A program made the position numbers and the translations under genes. Below the pieces are notes generated by a model. That model was not told the DNA's origin. It made no database searches and saw only the letters and a program-made list of their open reading frames with translations. Shown here piece after piece: positions 24,901 through 39,900 of a DNA stretch of 64,000 nt. Source of the stretch: Anticarsia gemmatalis (lineage: Eukaryota; Arthropoda; Insecta; Lepidoptera; Erebidae); the NCBI RefSeq assembly GCF_050436995.1, contig NC_134771.1:3699501-3763500 (forward strand), written 5' to 3'. Each line of letters opens with the position of its first letter. The first letter of the stretch is position 1.

Positions 24901-27900
24901 CCTAACTGATATTCGGCCATGGCTGCTAAAAAACAAGCCAACTAAGCAAAATTTATTAAATGTCCATCATTCTCATAACTTAGTGGAACGGTTGAACGAC
25001 AGGAGTGGCGTAGGAAAAGAGGGTCTGATTCTATCAAACCATCCGGGTACCAAAAGAATGTTTGCGGAGAATTTTGTGCAAGGAAAATTAAATAGGATCA
25101 ATTTTTAACCCTAACTGGCAACTACATCAACTACCTACTACTGCTAAATACTGCAAAGATTCAGAAATAATCTATTCACGATCCTATAAAAACCCTATAC
25201 ATGGGCCCACAGTCTTAAACTTTACTTTAGCCGCAGTTGATTATAAATATGTTTATCTTATCACCTGCTAGCCATTTCCACCTTGAGCCCCATATCCTTA
25301 AGAGTGGAAGCCACGTTTTCTTCAAACGCCTTCTGCTGTCTATGCGTGGTCATCATCGCGTCGTAATCAGACCCTCGCTTGCGGAGCAGCTTCTCTAACT
25401 CCGCGTCTGATATGTTGTCGTGACAGTGTCTGAAACAAAGAATAAATAAATAAAATAAATATCATTGGACAACTCACACACGGTCATTTGATTCCAAACT
25501 AAGCAGAGCTTGTACTATGGTAACCAAATAACTGATAAACATACTTATATACTTCTAAATACATACTTATATAGATAAATAAACATCCAGGCTCAGAACA
25601 AATACTCGTGCTCATCACACAAAGATTTGGCCCGGGTGGGATTCGAACCCACCACACGCGGCGCTACGGTTGTTGCGGCGAGGTGACCGCTTAAACCACT
25701 GCGCCAAACGTGCAGTAAAAAAATATAAATATAACAAAATAATCACCATAATGTATCCTACGCACATAACTTTTGAACAATTGATCTAATTTGGATTATT
25801 TTTGACAGACTGTAGAGACAAGATTTGCAGGTATATCCCCAATAGTCCCCTCTACGCTGTCCCGGGGTGACAACTGGGAATTTTCTTTCTACTTTTATTC
25901 CCAGTAGTCACCCCGAAGGACAGTGTTAAAGGGGACAGCTGGGAATATACCGATTCGCATGGGATCGATGGAATCAAATTCCCACGATAATGACATCAAC
26001 AGAATAAAATTGTATACCCGGACAAAGTCGGGCCATTCCGCTAGTATATAATATCAACGTTTCATGACAGAGGACAAGATATATGTATGTGAATGGAGCA
26101 AGGGAATTTTGTTTCGTACAAAGTGGCGTTCTCTGTCTACCCCTGTATGAAAAAGGCATGATTTTATGTATGTGTTTCATGACCCAGAGTAAGGGTGTTC
26201 TACCGGAATGAGAAAGGGGTTAGATCCTGATTCCCTGGTCCCCTGGTCAAGAGCCATGAGGAACGTTAAATAACACAATTTTGGTGATTTTGACATCATC
26301 ATTGCGTGACGTGCATCATGCCGATTTTGAATTAATTTACTGTTACAGCTAAAAAACGAAACCAATTTATTTTATCATTCATGCATCACGATGTTTCAAT
26401 TGCGTATCATAAAACAATATTTACTGCAAATTAGCAATTTAAGGCAAGTGTACACGTATGTATGTGAGTTATTAACTTTCTCTGCGTTTAACGCACGTGT
26501 GTAAATAGGCTATCATGTCATCAGTGCTTATCAGTTGTACTGATAAGAAGAGATTGACGAAACGGAGCGGTTCATTAACAAGCTGGGGGAAAGCCCAGTT
26601 AATTGCTATTTTTATTACCAGATATTTTCACTTAATATCTTGAGAAGGAACATTTTTGTTCTCAATTTTCAATTTTTTTTTTTTCAAAAACCACTCCCTC
26701 ACAATTGTTCTTGTGTCGCGAGGATATTTACAAAAACATTAACAACGGTCACAAATTACAACCAGACCAGAAGCAATTATTTGTGAATCGCACAAATAAT
26801 TGTTCCGTGTGGGAATCGAACCATGTGGCGACCTAAATCACTACGCCACTGAGTGTTAGATTTCCGAAGACGATGTCCAGGACAGAGTGAAATGAAGGAA
26901 AAGGAAAGAAGAAAGAAAAGAAAAGAAAAGAAGGAAGGCTGACCCCACTACCATATGGGATTCAGAGCATGGAAGAGAGAGAGTCACCCCCATAAGTCCT
27001 ACATTATGATACTACTACTAATCGTATGGTTAGTGGTCAACCTAGTGTCAAAGTTGTTCAAGCCGCCCGAAAGGCCTTCGACGTGGCTTAACGACTGTTA
27101 TCTTAATTGACAACAACCGGGACCGACTTTTTACATGCCCTCCGAAGCACGGAGACGCCCAGTTCAAATACCACTATGCGGTCACCCATCTATGGAATGA
27201 CCGCGCCAAGGTTTGCTTAACCAACAGATCGTTTACCGACCGGTGAGCGCAACTGGCTACGGGCGCCATTACATATGATGCATAAGCACTATTTGAGTGC
27301 TTGAAAATGCTATATATTAATATATTTTTGTAAATTTATATAGCCTTTACATTTACCTTCCGTTATCTATAATGTTATTCATAGGAATCCTCTCATGACA
27401 TGTGATTAAGTAAAACAACAACACGTCACAGTTCAATATTTACTTAGTGTTTCAACATGCGCACGGTGTATGTCAATAAATAACTTATAATAATAGTTAA
27501 TAGTAGTATTTATCAGTCAGTTAAGAGAAAAACGTTTTTATTCTCTAGCAGTTGCTAAAAGCCTTACCTGTGACAGAATTCTACAAACAAAATCAAATGA
27601 ATTATTCGTTTACGTCAAATGTTGACACTTACGATGTTACGATTATTGAAGCTCAACAAAATCCTGGATTCTCGAAACAGTTTAAGAACAAAAGTGGCCA
27701 TAGTTAAACGGAAAGGATCCAACCCACACTATTAAAACACTCCTTGAAGTTAAAATTTTAATATCACGAAAACAATCCAAGTAAAATTCAAACCCGCCAT
27801 GAAGTTATAGACCTGAGTTAGTCCCCAAATTTAAAGTGGAGAATCAATGACGGAATACGATCTGAACTTAAAAGTTAAATATCTCGAAACTACGTCTGTG

Positions 27901-30900
27901 TGGGTTGGATCGTTTCCGTTTAACTATGGACAAGTGTTCTTTAATCCGCTCGAATGCCTTTGATTTAGCGACTAATATCGACAACAACCGTGGTAAAGAT
28001 TATTGGACTTATGCCTCTTCTAAGCGCAGCGTATCACGCTAAAACGCCTGCCATCGTTTGGATGCGACTTTTATTTTTGAAACGTTGAAGAAATAACTTG
28101 TAACGTCAATTTTAATAATAAGCCATGTCAAAGGCCTCTCGGGCGGCTTGAACAACTTTGACACTAGTTTGACCACTAACCATACGACAAACAAACAAAC
28201 AAAACAACGTCAATGAGAGAAATTTTAGAATTAAACCCGAATTGTAGGTTAGCAAGTTTATAAGAATAAAAACGTCTATCAACTCTAATCGCTCGCTCTC
28301 TATTACATGGGACTAACATCGTAAATGCAAAAGATTACATCAAGAGTTTCAAATACCTCTGCCTGTACATTCGTAAATAACAGGTGTGATGTTATATACA
28401 TATCTTACTTTACCCCATTTAAACCTTAATGTCATTAATTACATTCCACACAAATATCGCAATCGCTCAAGATTAATTTCTTTACCTCTTGTTATCAGTG
28501 GTTCTTATCAGTTAGGTCAAAAAATACAAATGTCGGTCACCTGTGCAAGCCTCAGTACTCGTGACTTGCACTGATACGACAGTTCACGTTGAATTACACC
28601 TTCATATCTGCCTTTACCCACGACTTTATAAGCATGAAAAGATTAGATGATAATGACTATGTTCCGAAATAAAAACAATATAAACTAAAATAAAGCTAAA
28701 ATTTTATAGAAATACACTTTCACATGTTTTTCTTCAATGGCCCAAAAGCTTGTCATCAAACCCTGACCATTGACTCAAACAAAAAAAAATAGTTTTCAGC
28801 CAATTTTTTTTTGTAGTATGGTCGGTGGTCAACCTAGTGTCAGATGTTCAAGCCGTCCGAGAGGTGTTTGATAAGGCTTAATGAATGTTAATCTTAACCG
28901 GGACCGACTTCACGTGCCTTCCAAAGGACGGAGACAGTCAGCTCAAATAAATTAAAATCCATCTGTAATCCATATTAATATGATGTGAATGAGGCGAGGG
29001 AAGTTGGTAAGAATCGCGTACCAAGTGATGTTCTTTGGTCTCTGTATGTCATAATATGTATGTAAATGCAGTCTCTATGATGCGCTTTCAGGGTCTAAAA
29101 TGCTGAACCGATTTTCATGGGTATAGTTGAAGATCCGAGATTAAATATAACAGACTTGCACTTTATGTACCGGCAACGTGACCTCGTACACTGAACTCTT
29201 ATCACGATAATCGAATCCATATCATGTAATTGCTGTTTGCAAGCTGTACTTTACTTTATGCGTGATTTCATATCAGCTAGACCCCTGCGATGCAGAGATT
29301 AATTCGTCATACTTATTTGCTTTCTAGATTACCTATTTAAGACATTTACCATAAAAGTAGCAGTTTGATATTGATTGTAATGTGGAAAAACCGTTGAAAA
29401 AACAACTACAAACTTCAATTTTTCAGAGGAAAATTCAGATAACAGAGGTCCGAAGTTGTGTATGAGTTTTTGTATTCCTTTTGCCTATACTTTAAGAAAT
29501 ATCATGGTTTTTTTTTTGGGATAAAGTCGAAAGTTAGACCTTAGTATATACAAATATTATAAGTATTTAGGCAAACTGTCATTACCAAGTATTAGTGTAA
29601 ATGAGCAAATGCCTTTTTAAGGAACCTAGCAAGAGAAGTTCCTTGATCTCTACCGACTACTCTATGCGACAATGTATGTAAATTTTATAACAATACGTCA
29701 AACTTCTGATTCATTTTAAAAGAATATTAAAACAAAAGCAATATTTTTCACAAAATTACTCCCCACGCGAGCGCAACTGCAAGCTCAAACTGGTTTCATA
29801 CAAAGAGATTATATTTTTAAACTACACACTGCACTTTGAATTTCAGAATCAAGGCCAGCAGAGCAACAGACATCGTTTTAAATACAAAAATACTTTTCTT
29901 TATACATCGAGTGCAAATAGGGTAGCCAGACATTACGTTTTTCGTATGTCCCAATTTTTTTGACCAAAGTGCAATTTTTCGCAGTTCCATTCACTTTGTC
30001 CCCCTTCTGGAAAAGAAGATGCGTTCTCTTCTTTTAAGACAATATTCAAGGTAGTCAATATTTTTTTAGACAAATACAAATGGGCGAAAGTAGAAGTCTA
30101 GGAAAAATGACTTTTGTGATAGTCAAAAGCAGAGATATGAATTAATTTTAAGTGACGCTCAAAATGATGTCTGTCGCTATTGATGCACAATAGAATGGTA
30201 AAGATAACATGATAATTAAGAGTTCCTTTAAGTTGAGTGATGCTTTGACATTCACTTGTATGTTTTAATTTCTTTTTTAAAGAACTAGATTTTTTTTTGT
30301 GTCGCGGGAACTTGATTTACAAACTTCCAAAAAACGGACACAAAGCACAACAAGACTCAACACAACTAATTATTTATCGCACAATTGTTTCCTTTGGAAA
30401 TCGTACCTACATTCTCTCAACGCACTAGCAGCGACGACCACTTTAACCACTGCTCCAAACTAGCAGTTTGAAAAAAAAAACTGAAATCCTGAAAAAATAT
30501 TGTCTGGCAGCACCGCGTGCATCCTACGCGCGCGTCTGAAATACATCGGCGATATTTGTAGTATCACTACAAGAATATCTTTGTATCTTGCACTTGGACG
30601 AGTGAACTGTGCTAGTTCGTATATAGGTCGCTTTATGTAATACATAGCGTTACGTTATGTGGATCACTACGAAAGAATTGACGTTGATTTGGACGTTTAA
30701 TTTATTATTTTTTCGTTGCAGAAGATTTTTTCTGTAGGGTTTGGATGCTTTTACTTAGTTTTAAAGCAGAATAACAGTTATGTTTGTTTAATGTCCCTAA
30801 GAATTAAGTCCGTGTCAAGATTTGTGGTTCAATTACCAATGGCTTAATTTTTATTATAATTAGCAATTTTAGGATTATAGACGACAATTTAGGCCGCAAA

Positions 30901-33900
30901 TGAAGTCACGGTACGACACTCAATAAATTTAAATCAGTATACATAAACTTCAAAAGCGGCGTTGTCATTTTTTCTAGTAGTCACGATTAGTTACATCTGA
31001 ATTTCTGAACTAAACCTGGATAAAATTCTGCAAAATAATAACTTAAAAGGGCATAGGAAAAACTTGTCAAAAATCATCCTATGAAAAACAGTACGGAACG
31101 TGGAAAGCTTGCAAAACTGCCCAAGTCAACGCGTTACTCGTTATCATATTTTCATTTATCCGCCAAATACCACATTACAAAATATAGGCCACGTGTGACT
31201 AACATATTGTATAAAAATATCGTCCGATATCGTGTTACGTAAGATCACGTTGTTTATTATGTATATAAGGCTTGGAACATACATATTCGTGTCGATATTG
31301 TCGGTCCGGCAATGTTTATCGGACAACAAAATTTACTCGAAGCAATTACTGAACTTCGGCTTGTGCCGATAGGAATACTCATTGGGCTCAAGAATTTATT
31401 ATATTCAGTAGTTTTGTGGAACTAAAAAGCCGACCCGTGACTACTACATTAAGCTACGTCTACGCTAGAGGAACCGAGCACACAATTGTGTTGTTGGACT
31501 GACTTAAGAGCCTCGAACGGTTTTAGAAAAAAAATGTGCTCGACTCTCCTAGCGTAGACGCAGCCTTAGGTTTTAGGTTTTGACTTATGCGGATCGCGTA
31601 GAGTACCTAGTTCCTTCGGGTCTGACTTTCATACTATTTTTACTTAGGGGCGGCGATGTCAAGCGGCATTTTTCCCGAATATCCACATAATATATTCGAT
31701 TATACTGCCCGGCTCGATCATTAAATGAATATATGTGTAACAAGCCTAAAGTATATATGTATGTATGTATCGATAGTTATATTTAAATGACCCTTGATAT
31801 AGTGCGATGACTTGATAAACTGTATAACGCAAAATTTTTGTTCTATTACGTCACAGTGTTATTGTCACGAGATCTTTGGTTTTTCCTTTAAACAAGGAAA
31901 TAGTCTGTCTCAGACTGGAAATTGCAGAAGAAAATGTAAGGAATTTTGAGAAAAAATACTTTGAAGTTTAGTATCATTTTCCTCAAAGCTACTGTCATTT
32001 GTCAACTGCAAACAAAATTGATCACTAGTACTCTAATAGAAGGGTAAGATGTAATGATATAGAATAATTACTTCAAGATCGATGGTAAGACGTGATCTCC
32101 GAGTCTCCAATAGGAAAAACAATGAAACCCAACTGATCCACTTATCATAAGCAAGGCTACTAATTTTCTAACAATTACTTTTTGGTTTTTTCAAAAAAAA
32201 AAACCCAGAGTGGAATATTCTTCCGTAGGTTTAGATTGTTTTTTTTATTCTACACATATAATGCCGAGAAATTGACGTGATTATTTTCTAGTTTTAAATT
32301 AAGTTACGTCCAGATTGTTTAAAAAAGCTGCCATCCTAGTTTTTCGCGAAGTTAAATCTAGGTTGCGTGAAGAACTACCATACTGCAGCAAGATTTTTCT
32401 AAAGCTACAAAGAATATAATCAAAAATCGTTCACTTACTTCTCATACTCGAACCTGGTGACTTTAGACACGATGAGGCACTTCTCCATGTTGAGCCTGAC
32501 GTCATCCTGGCCGGCTGCACTGCCTCGTCTTCTTGAGGAGTTGGGGGCTAACTCTCGGAGCTCTTGTTTTTGTCGAAGACCTGAGAGAAGAAGAAGGTGG
32601 TTAGATTTCTGGAGGAATTATACATACATAAAGATTACGCCTTTTCCTATAGATGTAGGCACTTGCTACGGTCCCTACCAACTTTCGTTTCTTCATTTAG
32701 ATATAGAAGAGATTATTTATCTATTTAATAGGTATGTGAGCAGAAGATTCTTTTATGGTTGCGATCAACGGACAAGAAAAAAGTCCTCTGCCGCATAACG
32801 ATAACGAAATATTTAACAAGTGATCATTATTTGTGGAAAACACAATTTTGGCAAGTCAGTGTATTGCATGGACAATACACTACTAGCGTTGAAAGCGCAA
32901 TAAATACTACATTTATGTATTCCATGTTCTTCATAGTGGATTTTTCCTTTATAATCAGCTATTTTGCTTTAAAGGCAGTTTGTCCTTAAAGAATAAGCTA
33001 CAAAATGCTAAGCATTATTTCGCAGAAGTAATATCTAATGGTGATTCTCACAATGATTCAGAGTATTTTTCCCGGTGTTAAAAAACATTTATCAGATTAC
33101 ACGTTAATCTTAATAATAATAAATTAATCATGTCGTTTGAGTTTTATCTATCTCCTAATCTTACATCACGTGTGGTATGACTTTTGCAATATTTAATAAT
33201 TTCCTGATACTTCCAGAAATCTTCTTTCCTAAATATTTTAAAATGTTGGCCTTTTCCGCTATATATTATTAATAATAAGTTATTACTGCATTTGATTGGC
33301 CATAATCACAAACTTTAGTGTTTATATTTTTAGATACAGATATCAATGTCAAATACGTCCACATTTCATCTGATATATTTTTAATCGTAGGTAGATATCT
33401 ACATTAGATGAGCTATACTACATCGTAGATATATTAGATTTGCTAACGATCATGTCATTGTTATAAATACAACTAATTTTCTGCCTTCTAAAGACACTTT
33501 ATTGATTTAAATTTTAATTTTCGTTCACTCTACAAGTATCATAATGAGGCAGGCAGAGAACCGAGTAACGTGGTACGCTCTAGGAGAGACATAATGTTCA
33601 GTAGCAGACTGTTATAGCACCTTAAAGGCTGATGATGATATAATGCCCCCTAAACATATTAATTAGTGCAAAAGCCTCTATTTCAAACCAAGTTACCCGT
33701 ATTTTAACCTAAAATACACAAAAATTTTCGCCAATAAAAAATCTACACAGATCTTTAGCAAATTCTACAAACCAATAACTTTATCATATGACATTGACAT
33801 CACAAAGTTTTTTCTCTCGGATCGGGTTATAAGCAAATAATATTGATAACAGCGACCCTACAGCTACTGATAAGGAACAAACAATGCAGTTAAAACGGGA

Positions 33901-36900
33901 ATCATCGTGGAATGTTTCGCTTTGATAATGTAAGTAATAAATTTATTTGAGCACATGTGTCCGACGGCTTACTGATATATCTAATACTCATTAAACAACG
34001 CGGTTTCGTTCGCAAAGAAAATTCATGCACTACTGTCGTAGGTATATAGAAAAGTCTTTCTTTCGGATTGAAATATACAGTCAACATTTAAAAAAGTTTT
34101 TTGCCATACTATTAGGCAAAAACCAAATTACGCCACGCGTTACGATCCCTACATACTTATTTTACTTCGTTCACATCTTTACATGTCATGTCTTCATTGC
34201 TTTTGGGTTGATTTTATCAATAATTTCATTTCTTAATGCTTTAATCATACTTGTTTGTAAAATATTTATAACCTACTACACGCCGATTCCGTAGCTTAGG
34301 GACGAAGTAGATTCGATTCCCAACCCGGGACAAATATTTGTGCGGGTCTGTTCCTCTTTGTTACCATTTTTTGTATGATTGTAAAAGTCCCCGCGACACA
34401 AGAGTAATTCTTAGTGCGTGAGTTGTCTTGTAAAAAAATAAAGAAAGAATCATTTTAAAATCGATTAATGGAGCAGAAAGTCTTTAATATATAAAGACCT
34501 TATAGACTGTCAATGAGTGCAAAAAAAACCCCACGTTTCATAACAATAAGCAACAGATATTATATTGAAACAATATGTTTTCCTCGTACAAATATTATGA
34601 CAACTATTACGACATATTACATACAAATACTGTTTATCTGTGCTTGTTTGTTTGTACCCCGTATGGAAAGTTTGTAACGCAAACATATCGAAAATTGCTT
34701 CATCGATTTTGATACGATTTTTCCATAGTTAACGATCAGAATCAACGATCTTTATCACGCTGCCTCACCCCCTATTTCAAACTGTTAAAGGCTGATTAAA
34801 AAAAGTATACTAAGAAGTCATGATAACATTGTGGTGCAACCTTGCATGCCTGATAGTTCCTTAGAACAGTTCTTGAAGGTATGCAATGTTGGGGACATTG
34901 CATACCTTCAACCCGCACTTGGCCAGCTTGGTAGACACAATGCCTTACCTCTCCCTCATTCCGGAAAGAGACCCTTGTCCAGCAGTGGGACATTAAAGGG
35001 TTACATTTATTTATTTATGCAAGGGTGTACGTACCTATACCCATACCAAATATACCTATGACAAATTTAGGCTACCTTTCTTGCGAGACCTCTGCATATT
35101 ACAATGCGAAATTTCATCCGAATCTGTTCATCAGTTAAGCCATATATGCGTAACAGATAATTAAACTCGCTGGGGACATCTATATCTCTATTAATATGAA
35201 AAGTAAATACTGTCAGAAAAACTTCAAGCAGTTTGAACCACTTTAACACGAGTTTAATGAATAAATCTTAAGTACTTAAAATACCTAACTAATTATAATT
35301 ATCAGGTCATATATTTATCTAGCACACCTCTACCTACCCTTTAAATAATATATGTAGGTGTGGTTATATCAGCTATTCATAACAAAAACAGTCCTTGAAA
35401 GATAGTAATTATCATATAATTAGTATCATCACTCATTTTGACATGCATTTCTGAAAAATTAGGTTTTGTAATTGATAACCTAGAAATTTTATGAAAGTCA
35501 TTCCCTAAATACGCATAAATACATCTATATAACATAACGCCGATTATAACTCAAGGTGTGGGCAGAGGGTATAAAGAAGACCCACGTTTCACCATTAACA
35601 GTGATAGCCTTAGATCTCGAGTTCAATTCATGGGTGAGGCAAAATACTCTCAGTCTTTTCTAGACTATTAGAATATTTTCGGAGTTGAATAGTATTAACG
35701 GTATTTCAAGGGACACATATTGAAAATGGCGAAATGGTTGTAAAATTCCTACATCTCCTTCGGGTACATACAATAGACGTTATATCCATACTTTATATTA
35801 TAAATGCGAAAGTAACTCAGTCTGTCTGTTACTCAATCATGCCTAAACTACTAAACCAATTTGCATGAAATGTGGTATGGAGATATTTTGATACCCGAGA
35901 AAGGACACTACTTTTTACCCCGGGAAAATGACGCATTCCAATGGGAACATTCAGGTGGCAGACGAAGTTGCGGGTAAAAGCTAGTTATGTATATGTTACT
36001 GTAAAAGCCCGATCGGTGGTAAATCCTAAGATTTTCCGGTATAACCTAAGATTTCATCATCATCATCATCTCAGCCGGGAATCGTCCACTGCTGGACAAA
36101 GGCCTCCCCCATCGAGCGCCAATAGGACCGGTCCTGGGCCGCCCTCATCCATCGGACCTAAGATTTACCAACTCGCAATGGTAAAAGTCCGAACAATTCT
36201 TTTATTTCAAACTTTTACCTATATTCACTTGATGATGTCCTCCTTCTGGGTGGTTAAAAAAAAATAACCACGAAGGCTAAGGTGGGAGCTTCGCTTCGCT
36301 CGCTCCCACCTTAGCCTTCTAACCTAACCTACCCATGTCGCTTTGCCCAAAATTCCTTCTTTATAACTATGTCACAGTATATAATTATACCGTGAAATAG
36401 TTATAAACATAGTTATGAAGGAGGATTTTTTTATGTATCGTAACATAGTTTTTAAAATCTGGCATGTTCGGACTTTTACCATTAAGAGTTGGTAAATCTT
36501 AGGTTTTACCGGAAAATCTTAGGATTTACCACAGTTCGGGCTTTTACAGTAACATATATAAGTAAAAACAAAGCATGAACTTATGATAACATGCACTGAC
36601 AAAAAAAATATTTTTGCACTCAATTTTCCATCTGCCCTAAAAATAGAGTAACTTAATCATAATATTGAAGATATAAGTAAAAACAAATATTATCGTAAGT
36701 TAAACGACCCACATTCTATAAGATCTTATCTCCTTAGATGCGCTGCGCAAAAAATGTATAAAAATACATTAAGTGCGTAATTTATACGTTATCTTTCATC
36801 GTATGGGGCGACAATAACATTGCATTGCTAGGAAGTACTTGAAATATCAAGATAATTAAGTATAGATAATAAAAGGAATTTTGCAAAATAACATCTATTA

Positions 36901-39900
36901 CTAATATAATAAAGCTGAAGAGTTTGTTTGTTTGATTGTTTGTTTGTTTGTTTGTTTGTTTGAACGCGCTAATCTCAGGAACTACTGTTTCGATTTGAAA
37001 AATTCTTTCAGTGTTAGATAGGCCATTTATCGAGGAAGGCTATAGGCTATATAACATCACGCTACGGTAATTAGGAGCGGAGTAGCAACGAAAAATGTTA
37101 CAAAAACGGGGAAAATTTTGACCCATTCTCTTAGGTGACGCAAGCGAAGTTGCGCGGGTCAGCTAGTTTACAATAAGCCTATTAGCGTTCTACAGTCCTC
37201 CTACACACAAACTGTAACCCCTTATTTATAAACACACTATAAACCTATTTTAGTTAGTAAAAATAATACAATTCGAACGGCTTGTTTAATGTACCTACCT
37301 AATATGTGTGTGATAGTGTGGTGAATGCAATAAATTATTATTTGAAAGAAAATAAAAGCCTTTATTTTTCAATATTACTAACAACGTAACATAATTAACA
37401 GGTGTAATAACATGAACATCTATACTAATCTATACTAATATTATAAAGCTGAAGAGTTTGTTTGTTTGTTTGTTTGTTTGAACGCGCTAATCTCAGGAAC
37501 TACAGGTCCGATTTGAAAAATTCATTCAGTGTTTGATAGCCCATGTATCGAGGAAGGCTATAGGCTATATATCATCACGCTACGACCAAAAGGAGCAGAG
37601 CAGCAGTGAAAAATGTTACAAAAACGGGGAAAATTTTGACCCATTTTCTTTTATGTGACGCAAGCGAAGTTGCGCGGGTCAGCTAGTAATCAAAAAAGTA
37701 GGTGTAGCTCCAGGAGATCAAAATAAAGAGTAATCACATGGCATTTTTAAAGTAGCCTCTTAAAATACAAAGTGTATCAATAGTACGAGCTTCTAATCGG
37801 CATCTTAAGCCCCCTTACGCACTAGCGGTTAACCGCGGGAGCGGCTAGCCGCGCGGTTACAGTTGCCTGACAAAATTGTTGGCGGTTATGTTGCGGTTCA
37901 CAGGCGGTTGTATATTAAACTATAACCGCGCGGCTAGCCGCTCCCGCGGTTAACCGCTAGTGCGTAAGGGACCTAAGTCTATTGCAATGTAGCCAGCTGC
38001 TGAAAATGCCCTCTCCGACAATCCCGAACGGGATCTCGTCATATTATGCTTCGGGATTGATCCCGAAAAAATACACGGGATCTCGAGAGATCGGGATCCC
38101 GCGAGATCGGGATTGCATTCACTAGTGTTGGCTCCATGATTATGATAGGAATTACTTTCCTTACACTATTATTTTGAAGAAATATTGCACAATATAAACC
38201 TTAAACAGTGAATAATATTGGCCAATGCGCCTCACATTTGCATACCGTGCATTATAATAAAGTTAATCGTCTATCAACGGCCTATATCAACCTTTGTCCC
38301 ATCGTTATACGTCTCAAATACGTGATACAGTGATTAGCCACCTTTACACACACTCTATTGCGCATGAAACTACAATCGCGCGTGAAAGAGCGCATGTAAG
38401 GGGAAAGGAAAGAGCACGCGCCGCGCTAATCTGTCAAACCCGGGAAGAAAATCGCTCTCGAAGAGCGCGCTGCTTTCCCGAGCGTAATACTGTACGCTCC
38501 TAAGAACGTGCGATAGAGTGTGTGTGTAAAGGTGGCTATTATTTTTCATTCATCACGCTATTATCACTTATCACGCATACGAAACACCGCGTGTTAGCTC
38601 CATGATACGAATAACTTTCCTTATTATGCTATTGTTTTGTCTAAGATTTAATTATAATCATTGTTATTTTAGCATACAAAGGTCAGGCTATATCTGGATG
38701 TAATTAGTTTAATTATAAATGGGTCATGTTAGTCTAACCGGATTATGCCGCATAATTGTTTTGCATACTGCAATTCAGTACAAGTTTGAACGTCTTTTCT
38801 TTTAAAGAATATTCTGAAGAAAGGCTGGCTGATGATAAGCTAGTACTTACAGACGATTGAAATAAGCGTCCACCTTCCACTAGGGTTGCCTGATGGCCGG
38901 GATTTCCGGGATTGTCCCGGACTTTTGTGTGTTGTAATTTTACTTTGCTGTCCCGGAATGAGAAAAAACACTAGTTTTTTTAGAAAGTTACAATACTACG
39001 TCGTTTTTTTAATTTTTGGTCGTTCCTTACTTAGTGTAGTGTAGTATCGGACCGGAGTACAAAACTCTGATTTCGTTTGTGGCACCAGAAATGTCCAGCA
39101 AATGGTCAGACTGGGTCTGGCAACCCTACCTCCCATGCAAGTGGTAGGAACATAGACAACATATCAATGACTTTTCCAAGTTATTTGTGTTATAAATACT
39201 TATTACACTAGTATTATATGTATTTTCTTGATCAACTTCCTCATATGATAATAATGATAACAATTTATCTACACAAAAGGCTATAGGTGACACTAATGAC
39301 TGTACAGTTTTCAAAACAACAACACATTACATTGGTTATATAGAAATAATTAATGAAGAATGAAACAGGTACATCCCCTATAAAACTTTCAATTTATCTC
39401 TCTCTTCCTGGCTATTCGTCCCATATGGTTGTGGGGTCAGCCTTCCTTACACCTTTCTTCCACTTCGCCCTATCCTTGACGTCGTCTTCCTCAACCTCAC
39501 ATGCCTTCATAAAAAAACACTATAAAACTTTCAATTTAACTAAATAAATTTACCCCGTACGTACCCCACGTAAGCCAAAAATAAAAGTTATAGCAAAAGT
39601 AAATAACATACGAAAAAAACCAATGATTTATATCTTTGGTGAGTCTTCGAATAAAAACATATATATTTAAACGTTTTTCTTCTTAAGTTACATTACTACA
39701 ACATAGTATATAAACAAAGTCGTTTTCCGCTATTTGTTGCATATATGAAAAGATTTTTGTTTGGGAAAATTGTTACCTTTATATTTTCTCGGGATTATAT
39801 TTATTACCTTTCCTTCAAAATTGCATATAGATGAACTAAGGACTTAGGCGATAGTTACTTTTGCGTTTCAAATTATTAATGTCATGTATTTTGCACCCGA

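Noticed and set aside
25600..25700. tRNA gene suggested by GGGTTCGAATCCCACC
   Set aside because: Only the box B region and part of the head are tRNA-like; no complete cloverleaf, and the tail is that of a dispersed SINE.
38030..38130. Repeated GGGATC/GATCCC motifs as a possible regulatory cluster
   Set aside because: Looks like part of a dispersed palindromic repeat; nothing ties it to a gene.
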